DNA of 46,030 bases from Chryseobacterium sp. Leaf201 (GTDB lineage Bacteria > Bacteroidota > Bacteroidia > Flavobacteriales > Weeksellaceae), in the NCBI RefSeq assembly GCF_001421435.1, contig NZ_LMKA01000065.1, positions 1 through 46,030 of the forward strand. Reading direction: 5' to 3'. Below are positions 7,838-17,120 of this stretch, in pieces. Within the stretch, counting starts at the first letter, position 1; the number at the start of each line of letters is the position of its first letter. Made by a program: the position numbers and the translations under genes. The notes beneath the pieces are model-generated. The model had not been told where the DNA came from. It saw only the letters and a program-made list of their open reading frames with translations, and made no database searches.

Positions 7838-10231
7838 ATGAAATTGATCTATAGTTTTATGCTTATCTTTTGCGGGTTTGCATTAACAAGTGCACAGCAG
7901 ACTTATACTGTGGAAGGAACTGTCCAGGATTTTCACGATAAAACCATGCTCGCAAATGCCGTGGTGAAAATCGGGAATTTTTCTGCACAGACAGATAAAA
8001 ACGGTAAATTTTCATTCGGTAAAATCCCTGCGGGGAAATATGTACTTGTCGCTAAGCATCCTGACTGTAATGATTATACTGAAAATGTAGGAGTTACACA
8101 GGATACGCACCTGGCAATTACCCTTGAGCACCATATTGAGGATATTGAAACGGTGACCGTCCACGGGAGCCACAGGAACAACGGGAGCTTGGTAGTGAAG
8201 ACGATTGACCAGTCTGTCATTTCACGGAATGTTACAGAAAACCTGGGTAATCTGCTCACCAATATTTCCGGAGTAAATGTTCTTAAAACAGGGAATAATA
8301 TTGCAAAACCCATTATCCACGGACTTTACGGAAGCAGGGTTGCCATTCTTAATAACGGCGTTAAGCTGGCAGAACAGGAATGGGGAGTAGAGCATGCACC
8401 GAATGTGGATGTCAACAATTTTGAACATATCGATGTGATCAAAGGAGCTTCTGCTCTGAAATACGGAAGCGGGGCTGTAGGCGGCGTTGTTGTTTTGCAG
8501 CCACAGGTTCTGCCTAAGAAAGATACCATTATGGGGTTGGTTTCCCTTTCCGGGATTTCTAACGGAAGAGGCGGAGACCTTAATGTAAAAGTGGCAAAGA
8601 CCTGGCAGAACGGCTGGGCGGTTAGAACAAACGGAAGTTTTAAGAAACTTGGTGATCTGGAAGCTCCTGATTACGGTTTGATGAATACAGGGCTTGAAAG
8701 TTCCGGGTTTAATTTCGGGGTTCAGAAGATGACTTTTAATAAAGGTTTTTCTTTTGATTATTATCTTACAAAAAGTTCGGTAGGAATTCTGAGAAGCTCC
8801 CATGTCGGAAATTCGGAAGACCTTCGTCTGGCTCTTACATCGCCGGAACCGATTTATCAGAGGGATTTCAGTTATGATATTGATAATCCGAGACAGGATA
8901 TTGAACATCATATTGCTAAAATTTCCGCTTATCAGAGGTTCAGGGATTTTGGAAAGATTACGGCCACGTACAGCCTTCAGTACAATCACAGAAAAGAATT
9001 CGATATCCGCAGAGGAGAAGAACTCAGTAAAAAACCTGCATTGGATCTGGAACTGATTACGAATGACCTGAATATTGATCATATCATAGAACGGGGGAAA
9101 TGGAACCTCGAATCAGGAATCAATGCGGGGTATCAGAATAATTATTCCAATACGCAGACTGAAGCGCGCCGTCTTGTGCCGAATTATGACAGGTATTATG
9201 CCGGGATTTATTCTGTGTTAAAATATAAGATTGCTCCCCAATTAGACCTTGAAGTGGGAGGGAGATATGATTTTGACCATTATGAAGTTACGAAATGGTA
9301 TGACCTGAGCGATTGGAACAGGCTTTATGCTTCAGATTATTCAGACTTTGTGGTAAGGGTTAACCAGAACCGGATTCTTACAAAACCGTCATTAAGTTAC
9401 AATAATATTTCAGCAAATGCAGGAATCGTTTACCGACCTTCTCAGTATTTTGATTTAAAATTCAATTATGCGAGGGTTTCAAGATCTCCTAATGTAGCTG
9501 AACTCTTTGCAGACGGGCTTCACCATTCGGCAGCCATTATTGAAAGAGGAGACCTGAGGATTAAAAGTGAAACAGGAAACCAGTTTAATTTGGTGGCTGA
9601 CGTGAGAGCTGATTTCTTAAAAGGGCTTAATATTTCCGTGAATCCATATTTATTTTACACTAAAAACTTTATTAATGAAATTCCTTCAGGCTACCAGAAT
9701 ACGCAGTGGGGAGGTGCTTTTGTTGTGTATAAATATGAGCAGATTGATGCAAAGATGTATGGGGTAGACCTTGATGTCCAGCTTAAAATCACGGATAATT
9801 TAGGATATAAAGGAAGCGCATCTTATGTTTATGGACAGGATCTTACGCATGATGTGCCTCTGATTATGATGATGCCGCCGAATTTTAACAATGGATTGGA
9901 ATTCAGTAAAAAGGAATGGAAAAACTTTTATTTCAATATAGGCAACAATACATATCTGAAGCAGACCAGGTTTCCTGTGTACAATATTCCGATCAGGTTA
10001 TTTGATTCTGACGGGAATGCCTATAATCAGGAAGTGGATATTTCCACGCCTCCGGACGGATACTCGCTCTGGAACGTTCAGACCGGAGTAGGTCTGTCTA
10101 AAAATTTCGGAATTGATTTTTCAGTCCGTAATGTCTTTAAAAAGTCGTACAGAGACTATCTGAACAGGCTTCGTTTCTTTTCCAACGAAATGGGAAGAAA
10201 CTTTATTTTAACGCTTAAATATCAATTTTAA
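7838..10231 (+). CDS. TonB-dependent outer-membrane receptor (ZnuD-like plug)
   Basis: Outer-membrane active transporter of 797 residues. Signal peptide about 1-19 (SAQ), a carboxypeptidase-regulatory-like domain about 22-97, a plug domain about 110-220 and a beta-barrel to the C-terminus, which ends LTLKYQF with the terminal Phe used for barrel insertion. The plug contains PIIHGLYGSRVAILNNGVK followed by EHAPNVDV, the pattern I associate with zinc receptors of the ZnuD type and their relatives. The His-rich segments EHH and HGSH support a metal ligand, but copper, haem or another substrate cannot be excluded. It sits between a His/Cys small protein and a lipoprotein gene 18 bases downstream, so the three probably form one uptake unit. 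Confidence 0.92.
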   Translation: MKLIYSFMLIFCGFALTSAQQTYTVEGTVQDFHDKTMLANAVVKIGNFSAQTDKNGKFSFGKIPAGKYVLVAKHPDCNDYTENVGVTQDTHLAITLEHHIEDIETVTVHGSHRNNGSLVVKTIDQSVISRNVTENLGNLLTNISGVNVLKTGNNIAKPIIHGLYGSRVAILNNGVKLAEQEWGVEHAPNVDVNNFEHIDVIKGASALKYGSGAVGGVVVLQPQVLPKKDTIMGLVSLSGISNGRGGDLNVKVAKTWQNGWAVRTNGSFKKLGDLEAPDYGLMNTGLESSGFNFGVQKMTFNKGFSFDYYLTKSSVGILRSSHVGNSEDLRLALTSPEPIYQRDFSYDIDNPRQDIEHHIAKISAYQRFRDFGKITATYSLQYNHRKEFDIRRGEELSKKPALDLELITNDLNIDHIIERGKWNLESGINAGYQNNYSNTQTEARRLVPNYDRYYAGIYSVLKYKIAPQLDLEVGGRYDFDHYEVTKWYDLSDWNRLYASDYSDFVVRVNQNRILTKPSLSYNNISANAGIVYRPSQYFDLKFNYARVSRSPNVAELFADGLHHSAAIIERGDLRIKSETGNQFNLVADVRADFLKGLNISVNPYLFYTKNFINEIPSGYQNTQWGGAFVVYKYEQIDAKMYGVDLDVQLKITDNLGYKGSASYVYGQDLTHDVPLIMMMPPNFNNGLEFSKKEWKNFYFNIGNNTYLKQTRFPVYNIPIRLFDSDGNAYNQEVDISTPPDGYSLWNVQTGVGLSKNFGIDFSVRNVFKKSYRDYLNRLRFFSNEMGRNFILTLKYQF

Positions 10232-10249
10232 TTACTTAAATCAAAAAAA

Positions 10250-10837
10250 ATGAAAAATATTTTTAAAAATACAACACTGATCGCAGGACTTTTATTATTA
10301 TCAGCTTCTTTCAGCATAACCTCTTGTAACAGAAGCGATGATGAAGCGGATGACCTCCCACAGGAAGAGCTTTCTGATGTTCTTTTAAGAGTGACAGATG
10401 AAGCTACAGGAACTTCGGTAGTTTATGATTACCAGGTAAACAGCACAACCAATCCCAATGTTCAGGTAGCGAATGGTCATACGTATAACGTGGAAGTGAT
10501 CTTTAAAAACGGAGACGAAGATGCTACGCAGGAGATTAAAGATGCAAAAAACGAACACTTTTTGGTCTATAATTTCCCGAATTCTGATATTACCCTGACT
10601 CGTACTGATGATGCAAGTTCTACAAGAGAAGGCGGAATCAGAGTAGGCCTTAAAACAAAATGGGTGGTCAATACAGCGGTAAAAAATGCTTCTGCGCCGG
10701 CTCAGCTGGTTCTTACCCTGTTCCATGAACCCGTAACGGTTTCTGAAGCTTCTTCAGTAAGCGGAAACGGCGTGGTATACGGAGCTCACACCGGAGGAGA
10801 AACGGATGCACAGGCAAATTATAATATTACCAATTAA
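10250..10837 (+). CDS. Lipoprotein with acidic export tag, partner of the TonB receptor
   Basis: The 195-residue product has a lipoprotein signal: a hydrophobic core and lipobox ending ITSC with the lipidated Cys at 26. The residues after the Cys (NRSDDEADD) are acidic, like the lipoprotein export signal that sends Bacteroidota lipoproteins to the cell surface. The remainder is beta-rich with no recognised domain; FHEP and AHTGGE in the last third could be metal contacts. It starts 18 bases after the TonB receptor and is followed by a strong terminator, so it is co-transcribed with the receptor and probably works with it at the cell surface. The substrate is unknown. Confidence 0.8.
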   Translation: MKNIFKNTTLIAGLLLLSASFSITSCNRSDDEADDLPQEELSDVLLRVTDEATGTSVVYDYQVNSTTNPNVQVANGHTYNVEVIFKNGDEDATQEIKDAKNEHFLVYNFPNSDITLTRTDDASSTREGGIRVGLKTKWVVNTAVKNASAPAQLVLTLFHEPVTVSEASSVSGNGVVYGAHTGGETDAQANYNITN

Positions 10838-10860
10838 TATATATCCTTAATCTTGTTAGC

Positions 10861-10893
10861 AAAAACCCATTGGATTGTTTCAATGGGTTTTTT
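10861..10893 (+). terminator. Intrinsic terminator of the TonB cluster
   Basis: A 12-bp stem AAAAACCCATTG/CAATGGGTTTTT with an 8-base loop and T run. Confidence 0.92.
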
Positions 10894-10952
10894 ATTTAAC
10901 ATTATTTAGCGTTTAAGTTGAGTTTAAATGGGTGATTTTGATAAAAATTTCC

Positions 10953-10960
10953 TATTTTTG
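10953..10960 (+). promoter_or_regulatory. -7 box (TATTTTTG) for trigger factor
   Basis: TAnnTTTG match 22 bases before the ATG. No TTG lies at the usual 17-23 base spacing (the nearest, in ATTTTG, is only 12 bases away). Confidence 0.5.
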
Positions 10961-10982
10961 CAACCTAAAATTTTAATCAATA

Positions 10983-12317
10983 ATGAAGGTTACCGCAAAA
11001 AACCATGATGATGTAAGTGCACTGCTTACAGTAACATTGGAGAAATCTGACTATAAAGAAAAAGTTGAGAAACAATTGATTAATTATGCTAAGAATGCAC
11101 AGGTTCCCGGTTTCAGAAAGGGGAAAGTGCCTTTGAGTATGGTTAGAAAACAATATGAAGCAGGTATTGCATTCGAAGAAATCAACAAGCAGGTTTCTGA
11201 TGCGCTGAACGGCTATGTTAACGACAACAAACTAAGATTGGTTGGTCAGCCGGTTCCTCAGCCAGTAAATGAATTCGATTACAATGCAGATCAGCTGGAA
11301 GTTGCTTTCGAAGTAGGATATGAGCCTGAATTCACTATAGATTTAGCTAAATATGAAGCCCCTCACTACAAAGTGGAAGCTTCTGAAAAAGAAATCAACA
11401 AGAGTATTGAGAACATGCAGAAGCGTTTCGCGGAGCAGGTTCCTCAGGAAGAAATTACCGACGAGTCTTACATCGCTTTGGAAGTTTCTCAGGTTGTTGA
11501 AGAAAATGCTGAAGGAGAGCACCACCACCAGCCGAAAAACGTTACCGTTACTGCTGAAAACAAAGAAGCTTTCCAGTTGGTGAAAGACCTTAAAATGGAC
11601 GGTTCTGTAAAAGTAAGCAAAGAAACGCTTGCCGGTAATGAAGAATTGGCTAAAGAATTAGGATTCTCTAAAGAAGAAGCTGAGCATTTACACCACAATG
11701 AAGTAGAGGTAAAAGTAAAAGATTTTTATTCTCTGAACCTTGGTGAGCTTAACCAGGATCTTTTTGATAAAGTATACGGAGAAGGGAACATTAAGTCTGA
11801 AGAAGAGCTTAAAGAAAAAGTAAAATCAGAATTAGACGAATATTTCCAGCAGAATGCTGATGTTCATTTTGTGAACAAAGTATTGGAGCAGGTTTCTGAA
11901 AAAGAAGAGGTAAATCTTCCTGAAGAATTCCTTGTAAAATGGTTGCTGTTCTCTAACCAGAATATCCAGTCTGAAGACCAGGCTAAAGAAATCCTTGAAT
12001 CTGAGAAAAACCAGTTGAAGCATCAGATCATCGAAGGAAAACTGATGACCGATAACAACATCCAGTTAGACTATGCTGATGTTTTAGGACAGGCAGAGCA
12101 GTTGGTAAGAAACCAGTTGGCAATCTACGGAATCCACCATTTAGGTGATGAGGAAATCCAGAAATATGCTGTTGAAATGTTGAAAGACCAGGAGCAGGTA
12201 AGACAGATCTCTTCTGAAGTAGCCATGACGAAGCTGAAAGATGTTATCCTTGAAAAAGCAACAAAAAAAGAAACGGCAATTTCTCACGACGAGTTTCTTG
12301 AAGAACTTAAGAAGTAA
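10983..12317 (+). CDS. tig: Trigger factor (ribosome-associated chaperone)
   Basis: Chaperone that meets nascent chains at the ribosome exit tunnel. The 444 residues start with the ribosome-binding domain including the signature GFRKGKVP (about 44-51). The C-terminal chaperone region (about 250-430) is helical and charged. The middle segment (about 155-245), where the FKBP-type PPIase domain normally sits, lacks recognisable FKBP pocket motifs and contains a His-rich loop (GEHHHQ) and HLHHNE, so prolyl isomerase activity may be weak or absent. Length is close to the family norm. It is a single-gene unit with its own promoter box and terminator, and is not next to clpP/clpX as in many proteobacteria. 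Confidence 0.95.
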   Translation: MKVTAKNHDDVSALLTVTLEKSDYKEKVEKQLINYAKNAQVPGFRKGKVPLSMVRKQYEAGIAFEEINKQVSDALNGYVNDNKLRLVGQPVPQPVNEFDYNADQLEVAFEVGYEPEFTIDLAKYEAPHYKVEASEKEINKSIENMQKRFAEQVPQEEITDESYIALEVSQVVEENAEGEHHHQPKNVTVTAENKEAFQLVKDLKMDGSVKVSKETLAGNEELAKELGFSKEEAEHLHHNEVEVKVKDFYSLNLGELNQDLFDKVYGEGNIKSEEELKEKVKSELDEYFQQNADVHFVNKVLEQVSEKEEVNLPEEFLVKWLLFSNQNIQSEDQAKEILESEKNQLKHQIIEGKLMTDNNIQLDYADVLGQAEQLVRNQLAIYGIHHLGDEEIQKYAVEMLKDQEQVRQISSEVAMTKLKDVILEKATKKETAISHDEFLEELKK

Positions 12318-12340
12318 TCTTATTTTATTATAAATATTTG

Positions 12341-12369
12341 AAAACCACCGGCCATCCGGTGGTTTTTTT
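12341..12369 (+). terminator. Intrinsic terminator after tig
   Basis: A perfect 11-bp stem AAAACCACCGG/CCGGTGGTTTT, CCAT loop and T run. Confidence 0.95.
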
Positions 12370-12431
12370 ATTGGTAAATCATTAAATGTTTATCGTTCAA
12401 TATTCCTATATTTACGCTCTAAACTTAATAT

Positions 12432-13124
12432 ATGAAAAAGATCATCATCCCGTTTTTCTGTGCTGTGCTTTTTGCTGCTCCTATGGCTGCACAACAGACA
12501 ACTGCCGCTCCCGCTAAAACGGAAGCCGTAAAATCTAAATTATCTTCTAAAGAAGTCATTGATAATTACCTGAAAGCGCTTGGAGGCAAAGATAAGCTGC
12601 AGGCTGTTAAGACAACGGTTATTGAAAATACCCTTACCGTACCTGGCTTGCCTGCTGAGGTAACCATGGTGACGAAAAAAATGGGGAACAAGTTCAAATC
12701 CGAACAATCCGTAATGGGCCAGAAAATGGTTCAGTCTTTTGACGGTGAAAAAGGCTATTTTGATCAGATGGGAACCAAAAACGCGATTCCTGCGGATAAA
12801 ATTGCAGAACTGAAGAAAAGCATGGTTATTGATGCACTGGCTTATGACCCGGCTAACTATACGAATGTAACCGTTGAAAAACTGGACGGTAAAGAATACA
12901 ATGTCTTAAGTTCAGACAAAGGGAAATTCTATTTTGATGCTTCCACAGGATTACTGTACAAATCTTCCGCTGCAGAAGGAAGCGCCCTGGTAAAAAGCTA
13001 TATGACGGTTGACGGTATAAAATTCCCACAGGAAATTGATGCAGAAGGAAACGGGCAGAAAGTGACCATCAAAACCGTAAAAGTGACAATGAATTCAGGA
13101 GTTACGGATGCAGATTTCAAATAA
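12432..13124 (+). CDS. Secreted LolA-like (outer-membrane lipoprotein-sorting-like) protein
   Basis: The 230-residue product has a clear signal peptide (about 1-20, cleaved after AAQ) followed by a low-complexity Ala/Thr linker. The mature part begins with the helix VIDNYLKALGGKDKL, then strand-rich sequence (TTVIENTLTVPG, VTMVTKKMGNKF, SFDGEKGYFDQMG, FYFDASTGLL), as in LolA/LolB-fold proteins of Bacteroidota. No catalytic residues are evident, so a periplasmic lipid- or lipoprotein-binding role is an inference from fold. It has its own terminator, 300 bases before an M16 protease gene. I have seen this type next to insulinase-family genes, but a functional link is unproven. Confidence 0.75.
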   Translation: MKKIIIPFFCAVLFAAPMAAQQTTAAPAKTEAVKSKLSSKEVIDNYLKALGGKDKLQAVKTTVIENTLTVPGLPAEVTMVTKKMGNKFKSEQSVMGQKMVQSFDGEKGYFDQMGTKNAIPADKIAELKKSMVIDALAYDPANYTNVTVEKLDGKEYNVLSSDKGKFYFDASTGLLYKSSAAEGSALVKSYMTVDGIKFPQEIDAEGNGQKVTIKTVKVTMNSGVTDADFK

Positions 13125-13428
13125 ATAATCAGATTTAACATAATATAACCGGGTTTTTCCCGGTTTTTTTATGCATGCCACAATTTTAACGTAAGTTTAA
13201 CTAAAAAAGAGCATCCGGATTATTCAGGAATTAATACTTTTGTTCCCGGATAACACAAATCAGAACAATGAAAAAGAACAGATTCTTCAGTAAACGGATT
13301 TCTATTGTATTGCCTGTTAAACTTTTACGAATGTAATAATAAGCTTTAAATAATTTTTTTTGCTTAAAATGTCCTTTGTTGGTGAATAATAAATACCTTT
13401 AAATTTAAAATTAATAATCAAAAACGAT
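13125..13428. other. 304-base gap before the M16 peptidase gene
   Basis: Holds a terminator at 13147-13170. It also holds a 22-codon open frame at 13268-13336 with a basic N-terminus (MKKNRFFSK), which has no clear ribosome binding site and which I do not call a gene. The remainder is AT-rich leader of the downstream gene, without a recognisable -7 box. Confidence 0.5.
13147..13170 (+). terminator. Intrinsic terminator after the LolA-like gene
   Basis: A 7-bp stem AACCGGG/CCCGGTT, 5-base loop and T7 run. Confidence 0.9.
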
Positions 13429-16293
13429 ATGAGAAAAATGCTTTCTTCATTGGCCGCAGTTATTTTAATGTCTGCCAATGGCTTTGCACAAAACATTCCT
13501 GCAGACCCTTCTGTGAGAATCGGTACGCTTCCGAACGGGATGAAGTACTACATCAAAAAAAATACGCTTCCTGAAAAAAAGGTTGATTTCAGGCTGGCCA
13601 TCAATGCAGGATCCATTCTGGAGGATGAAAACCAAAGGGGCCTTGCCCATTTTATGGAGCACATGAACTTTAACGGCACAAAGAATTTTCCGGATAATAA
13701 GCTGGTAGACTTTCTGCAGTCAATCGGGGTGAAGTTCGGGCAGCATCTCAATGCCTATACCAGTTTTGATGAAACGGTGTATATGCTTCCTGTACCTTTA
13801 GACAAGCCGGGAAACCTGGATGCCGGGCTGAAAGTAATGGAAGACTGGGCCTTCAATGCAACGCTTTCAGACGAACAGATCAATAAAGAAAGAGGTGTTG
13901 TGCTGGAAGAATTAAGATTGGGATTGGGTGCTGATAAAAGAATGTCAGACAAATACCTCCCGAAATTATTATATAAATCACAGTATGCCGACAGGCTGCC
14001 GATCGGCAAGAAAGACGTGCTGGAGAACTTTAAGCCTGAAGTGATCCGCCAGTTCCATAAAGACTGGTACAGGCCGGATCTGATGGCAATTGTAGTGGTG
14101 GGTGATATCAATGTGGATGATGTTGAAAAGAAAATCAAAGATAATTTCAGCAAATATAAAAACCCTTCAAAATCAAGAGAAAGAAAAGTATTTGACCTGC
14201 CGAACCATAAAGAAACACTGGTGGCGGTTGAAACCGATCCGGATGCCACAAGGTCAATGGTGCAGTTTATCATGAAAGATACGGAAGCCTATGAGCCGGA
14301 TGCAACCGTTGAGCAGTACAACCAGAGCATCATTGAAAGCCTTACCTCTACCATGCTGAACAACCGGTTAAGTGAACTGGTAAATTCTACCAATCCTCCT
14401 TTTACCTACGGTTCTGTATACCATGGCAGCAGCTATGCCAGAAGCAAGGAAGGATTCCAGGGATTTGCGATGGTGAAAGACGGCAACCAGCTGAATGCAC
14501 TGAAGGTTCTTCTGGAAGAAACGGAAAGAGCCAAAAGGTTCGGGTTTACGCAGACGGAATTAGACCGCGCAAAAGCTCAGGTTTTATCCAATATCGAAAG
14601 AACATACAACAACCGCGATAAAACGGAAAGCGATCTTCTGGTAGATGAATACGTAAGGAATTTCCTTGAGCAGGAACCGATGCCCGGAATCGTGTGGGAA
14701 TATGAAGACACAAAGAAATTTTTGCCTTCTGTAACGTTGGCCCAAACCAATGAAATCATTAAAAAGTTTGTAAAAGACGACAGCAGGGTAGTGGTGATTA
14801 CCGGTCCTAAAAAAGATAACGTCACGATGCCGACGGAAGCAATGGTCCTGAATACGTTTGAAAGCGTTAAAATGGCAGACCTTAAGCCATATCAGGAAAC
14901 AGCAACCATTAAAAACCTGGTAAAACCTTTCAAATCTGAAGGAAAGATTGCCAAAACAGAAACCGATGCAAAATTAGGAACCACAACCTGGACTTTAAAT
15001 AACGGAGCAAAGGTAACATTCAAAAAGACAGATTTCAAGGATGATGAAATTGTGTTTTCTGCAAGAAGTATGGGAGGAAGCTCTTTAATCAATGATGCAG
15101 ATTACAATAAAACCCAGTTTGCCTTTCCTGCCTTAACGGAAGCCGGAGTAAACGGATTCTCAAAAGCCGAACTTACCAATTACCTGGCCGGGAAACAGGT
15201 AAATGTCAGCCCTTCCGTAGGATCTTTATATGAAGGTATTTACGGAAGAACCACACAGAAAGACCTTGGAACGGCCATGGAGCTGATGTATGCGTATTTT
15301 ACGGGATTAAACTACAATCCTGATGCTTTCAATGCGTATAAGACCAAGCAGTCGGCTATGCTGGATAATCTGCTGTCTAACCCGCAGTTCTATTTCTCCA
15401 GCGAGCATGCGAAGTTTATGAACCAGAAGAACCCGAGATTCATCGGGATCATTCCTATGGAAAAAGACTGGGCGAATACCGATTATAAAAAAGCATACGA
15501 AATTTATAAAGAACGGTTTGCGAATGCAGGAAACTTCCACTTCTATTTCGTAGGGAATGTGGATGAAGCTGCCTTTAAGAATGAAGTATTGCAATATATC
15601 GCAAGTCTGCCTTCAAACGGCAAGCCTGCCGCTTTCAAAGATACGGGATACCGGCAGATGACGGGGGATTTTACCAAAATCTACAAAAAAGGAAAAGATC
15701 CTAAAAGCATGGTGACCATTTCTTACATCGGGGAAACCGCTTATAACGAAAAAGAAGCATTGGCGTTGGAAGCATTAGGCGAAGTAGCCACGATTAAAGT
15801 AATTGAAAAGCTGAGAGAAGATGAAAGCGGAATTTACGGAGGCGGTGCCAGAGGCGGAATGTATAGGGTGCCGTACAATAATTACAGTTTCAGCATCAGT
15901 TTCCCTTGTGGTCCTGAAAATGCTGAGAAACTGACCAAAAGCGCAATGGCCGAACTTCAGAAGCTGGTAGACAAAGGTCCGGAACAGAAAGATCTTGACA
16001 AATACAAAGAAGGAGAATACAACGATCTTAAAACAAGCCTGAAAGACAACATGTTCTGGATGAATGCCCTGACGAAAAACCAGATGGACGGAAGCGACAA
16101 ATATGAAATCCTGAACTATGAAGAAAAGGTAAAAGCCCTGACTGTTAAAGACCTTCAGGATGTCGGTAAAAAATACCTGACCAAAGGAAGAATTGTGGCA
16201 ACCCTGATGCCGGAAGACGGATGGGAGAATGCCAAAAAAGAAGAGCCTAAAAAATCAGGTGCTGTTACTGTAACTACAGGCGCCGCAAATTAA
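13429..16293 (+). CDS. M16 (pitrilysin/insulinase) family secreted metallopeptidase
   Basis: Zinc peptidase of 954 residues with a signal peptide (about 1-21, ending FAQ), so periplasmic or exported. The inverted zinc motif HFMEH (H74, E77, H78) and the downstream Glu in INKERGVVLEE (E154) complete the metal and catalytic site of M16. The protein is two M16 halves in one chain: an active N-terminal half (about 25-480) and a second half (about 500-930) with the R/Y-type substrate-binding region (GGGARGGMYRVPYNNYSF) and no second HxxEH. This is the usual layout of full-length pitrilysins. It probably degrades peptides in the envelope. It is a single-gene unit with a strong terminator. Confidence 0.95.
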   Translation: MRKMLSSLAAVILMSANGFAQNIPADPSVRIGTLPNGMKYYIKKNTLPEKKVDFRLAINAGSILEDENQRGLAHFMEHMNFNGTKNFPDNKLVDFLQSIGVKFGQHLNAYTSFDETVYMLPVPLDKPGNLDAGLKVMEDWAFNATLSDEQINKERGVVLEELRLGLGADKRMSDKYLPKLLYKSQYADRLPIGKKDVLENFKPEVIRQFHKDWYRPDLMAIVVVGDINVDDVEKKIKDNFSKYKNPSKSRERKVFDLPNHKETLVAVETDPDATRSMVQFIMKDTEAYEPDATVEQYNQSIIESLTSTMLNNRLSELVNSTNPPFTYGSVYHGSSYARSKEGFQGFAMVKDGNQLNALKVLLEETERAKRFGFTQTELDRAKAQVLSNIERTYNNRDKTESDLLVDEYVRNFLEQEPMPGIVWEYEDTKKFLPSVTLAQTNEIIKKFVKDDSRVVVITGPKKDNVTMPTEAMVLNTFESVKMADLKPYQETATIKNLVKPFKSEGKIAKTETDAKLGTTTWTLNNGAKVTFKKTDFKDDEIVFSARSMGGSSLINDADYNKTQFAFPALTEAGVNGFSKAELTNYLAGKQVNVSPSVGSLYEGIYGRTTQKDLGTAMELMYAYFTGLNYNPDAFNAYKTKQSAMLDNLLSNPQFYFSSEHAKFMNQKNPRFIGIIPMEKDWANTDYKKAYEIYKERFANAGNFHFYFVGNVDEAAFKNEVLQYIASLPSNGKPAAFKDTGYRQMTGDFTKIYKKGKDPKSMVTISYIGETAYNEKEALALEALGEVATIKVIEKLREDESGIYGGGARGGMYRVPYNNYSFSISFPCGPENAEKLTKSAMAELQKLVDKGPEQKDLDKYKEGEYNDLKTSLKDNMFWMNALTKNQMDGSDKYEILNYEEKVKALTVKDLQDVGKKYLTKGRIVATLMPEDGWENAKKEEPKKSGAVTVTTGAAN

Positions 16294-16310
16294 TCAGCTT
16301 TAATTAAAAT

Positions 16311-16341
16311 AAGCCGCCCCGTAAAATTTACGGGGCGGCTT
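16311..16341 (+). terminator. Intrinsic terminator after the M16 peptidase gene
   Basis: A 15-bp inverted repeat AAGCCGCCCCGTAAA/TTTACGGGGCGGCTT followed by TTATTATTTT. It lies between convergent genes. Confidence 0.92.
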
Positions 16342-16529
16342 TATTATTTTTATTTCAAATCATATGATGTTAAAACAAGCAGAAGCTTTTCCACATCATC
16401 ATAAATATTACCGGAACTTATAATGAATAAATCAGGCATTTAAAAAGCTTAAGTCCTTAAATAATTAATAACTTAAGGATTCAACCATTTATAATAACCT
16501 ATTATTTAAACAGATTATATTCCAGGTCA

Positions 16530-17114
16530 CTATGAACCATACTCTTGCTTCCATTCTTCAGCCGCCTCACACATGACATCATAAAAATCAACACCATACT
16601 TGCGGATCAGAGGGGTTTTAAGGAATTTATATACCGGAACCTGCAATTCTCTTCCCAGGGTACAGGCGTCATTGCAGACGCTCCATTCATGGTAGTTCAG
16701 TGCGGTAAAAGAAGAATATTCCGTTACGCGGATCGGATACAAATGGCAGGAAATAGGTTTTTGCCAGTCGATGGCACCGTCTTCATAAGCTTTCTCAATC
16801 CCGCATTTGGTAATCCCTTTTTCGTCGAAGGTTACATAGGCACACTCCGCATCTTCCACCATGGGCGTTACATACATTCCGTCCGTAGGATCGGTGGTCC
16901 ATGTCCCCTGTTCTTCCAGCGCTTTGATGCCGTCCTGGGTAAGATAAGGTTTTATTTTATCAAAAATATTATCTAAAATCACCAATTCATCCTTATCTAA
17001 CGGAGCACCTACATCTCCCTCCACGCAACACGCGCCTTTACATTTCGTAAGGTTACACACAAACTCTTCAGAAAAAATTTCTTCGGAGATCAATTTATCG
17101 TCTATCTGAATCAT
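16530..17114 (-). CDS. DUF3109 family protein (Cys-rich, YkgJ-like)
   Basis: Cytoplasmic 194-residue protein of the DUF3109 family. It is rich in Cys, with the N-terminal cluster CNLTKCKGACC (C20, C25, C29, C30) followed by later Cys residues in ECAYV, TKCGI, SCHLYP and VCNDAC. The pattern resembles the Fe/Zn-binding CxxxCC proteins of the YkgJ group. The biochemical role is unknown. It starts 6 bases after the DUF6427 gene, so the two form a minus-strand operon. The product ends KQEYGS and no clear intrinsic terminator follows, only a weak AT-rich inverted repeat at 16454-16479. Confidence 0.9.
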   Translation of the reverse strand: MIQIDDKLISEEIFSEEFVCNLTKCKGACCVEGDVGAPLDKDELVILDNIFDKIKPYLTQDGIKALEEQGTWTTDPTDGMYVTPMVEDAECAYVTFDEKGITKCGIEKAYEDGAIDWQKPISCHLYPIRVTEYSSFTALNYHEWSVCNDACTLGRELQVPVYKFLKTPLIRKYGVDFYDVMCEAAEEWKQEYGS

Positions 17115-17120
17115 AATCTT

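Noticed and set aside
8222..9082. 286-codon open frame on the minus strand inside the TonB receptor gene
   Set aside because: Fully antisense to a clear receptor gene, no family resemblance, composition (many Ile, Ser, Phe, Asn) typical of shadow frames.
13268..13336. 22-codon open frame with a basic start in the gap before the M16 gene
   Set aside because: Too short to judge, no ribosome binding site or terminator, may be a decayed signal-peptide start. It would need Ribo-seq support.
16454..16479. TCCTTAA/TTAAGGA inverted repeat after the DUF3109 gene
   Set aside because: Short AT-rich arms with a 12-base spacer and no adjoining T run; it is too weak to call a terminator.
16545..16976. 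143-codon plus-strand frame opposite the DUF3109 gene
   Set aside because: Antisense shadow of a conserved Cys-rich protein.
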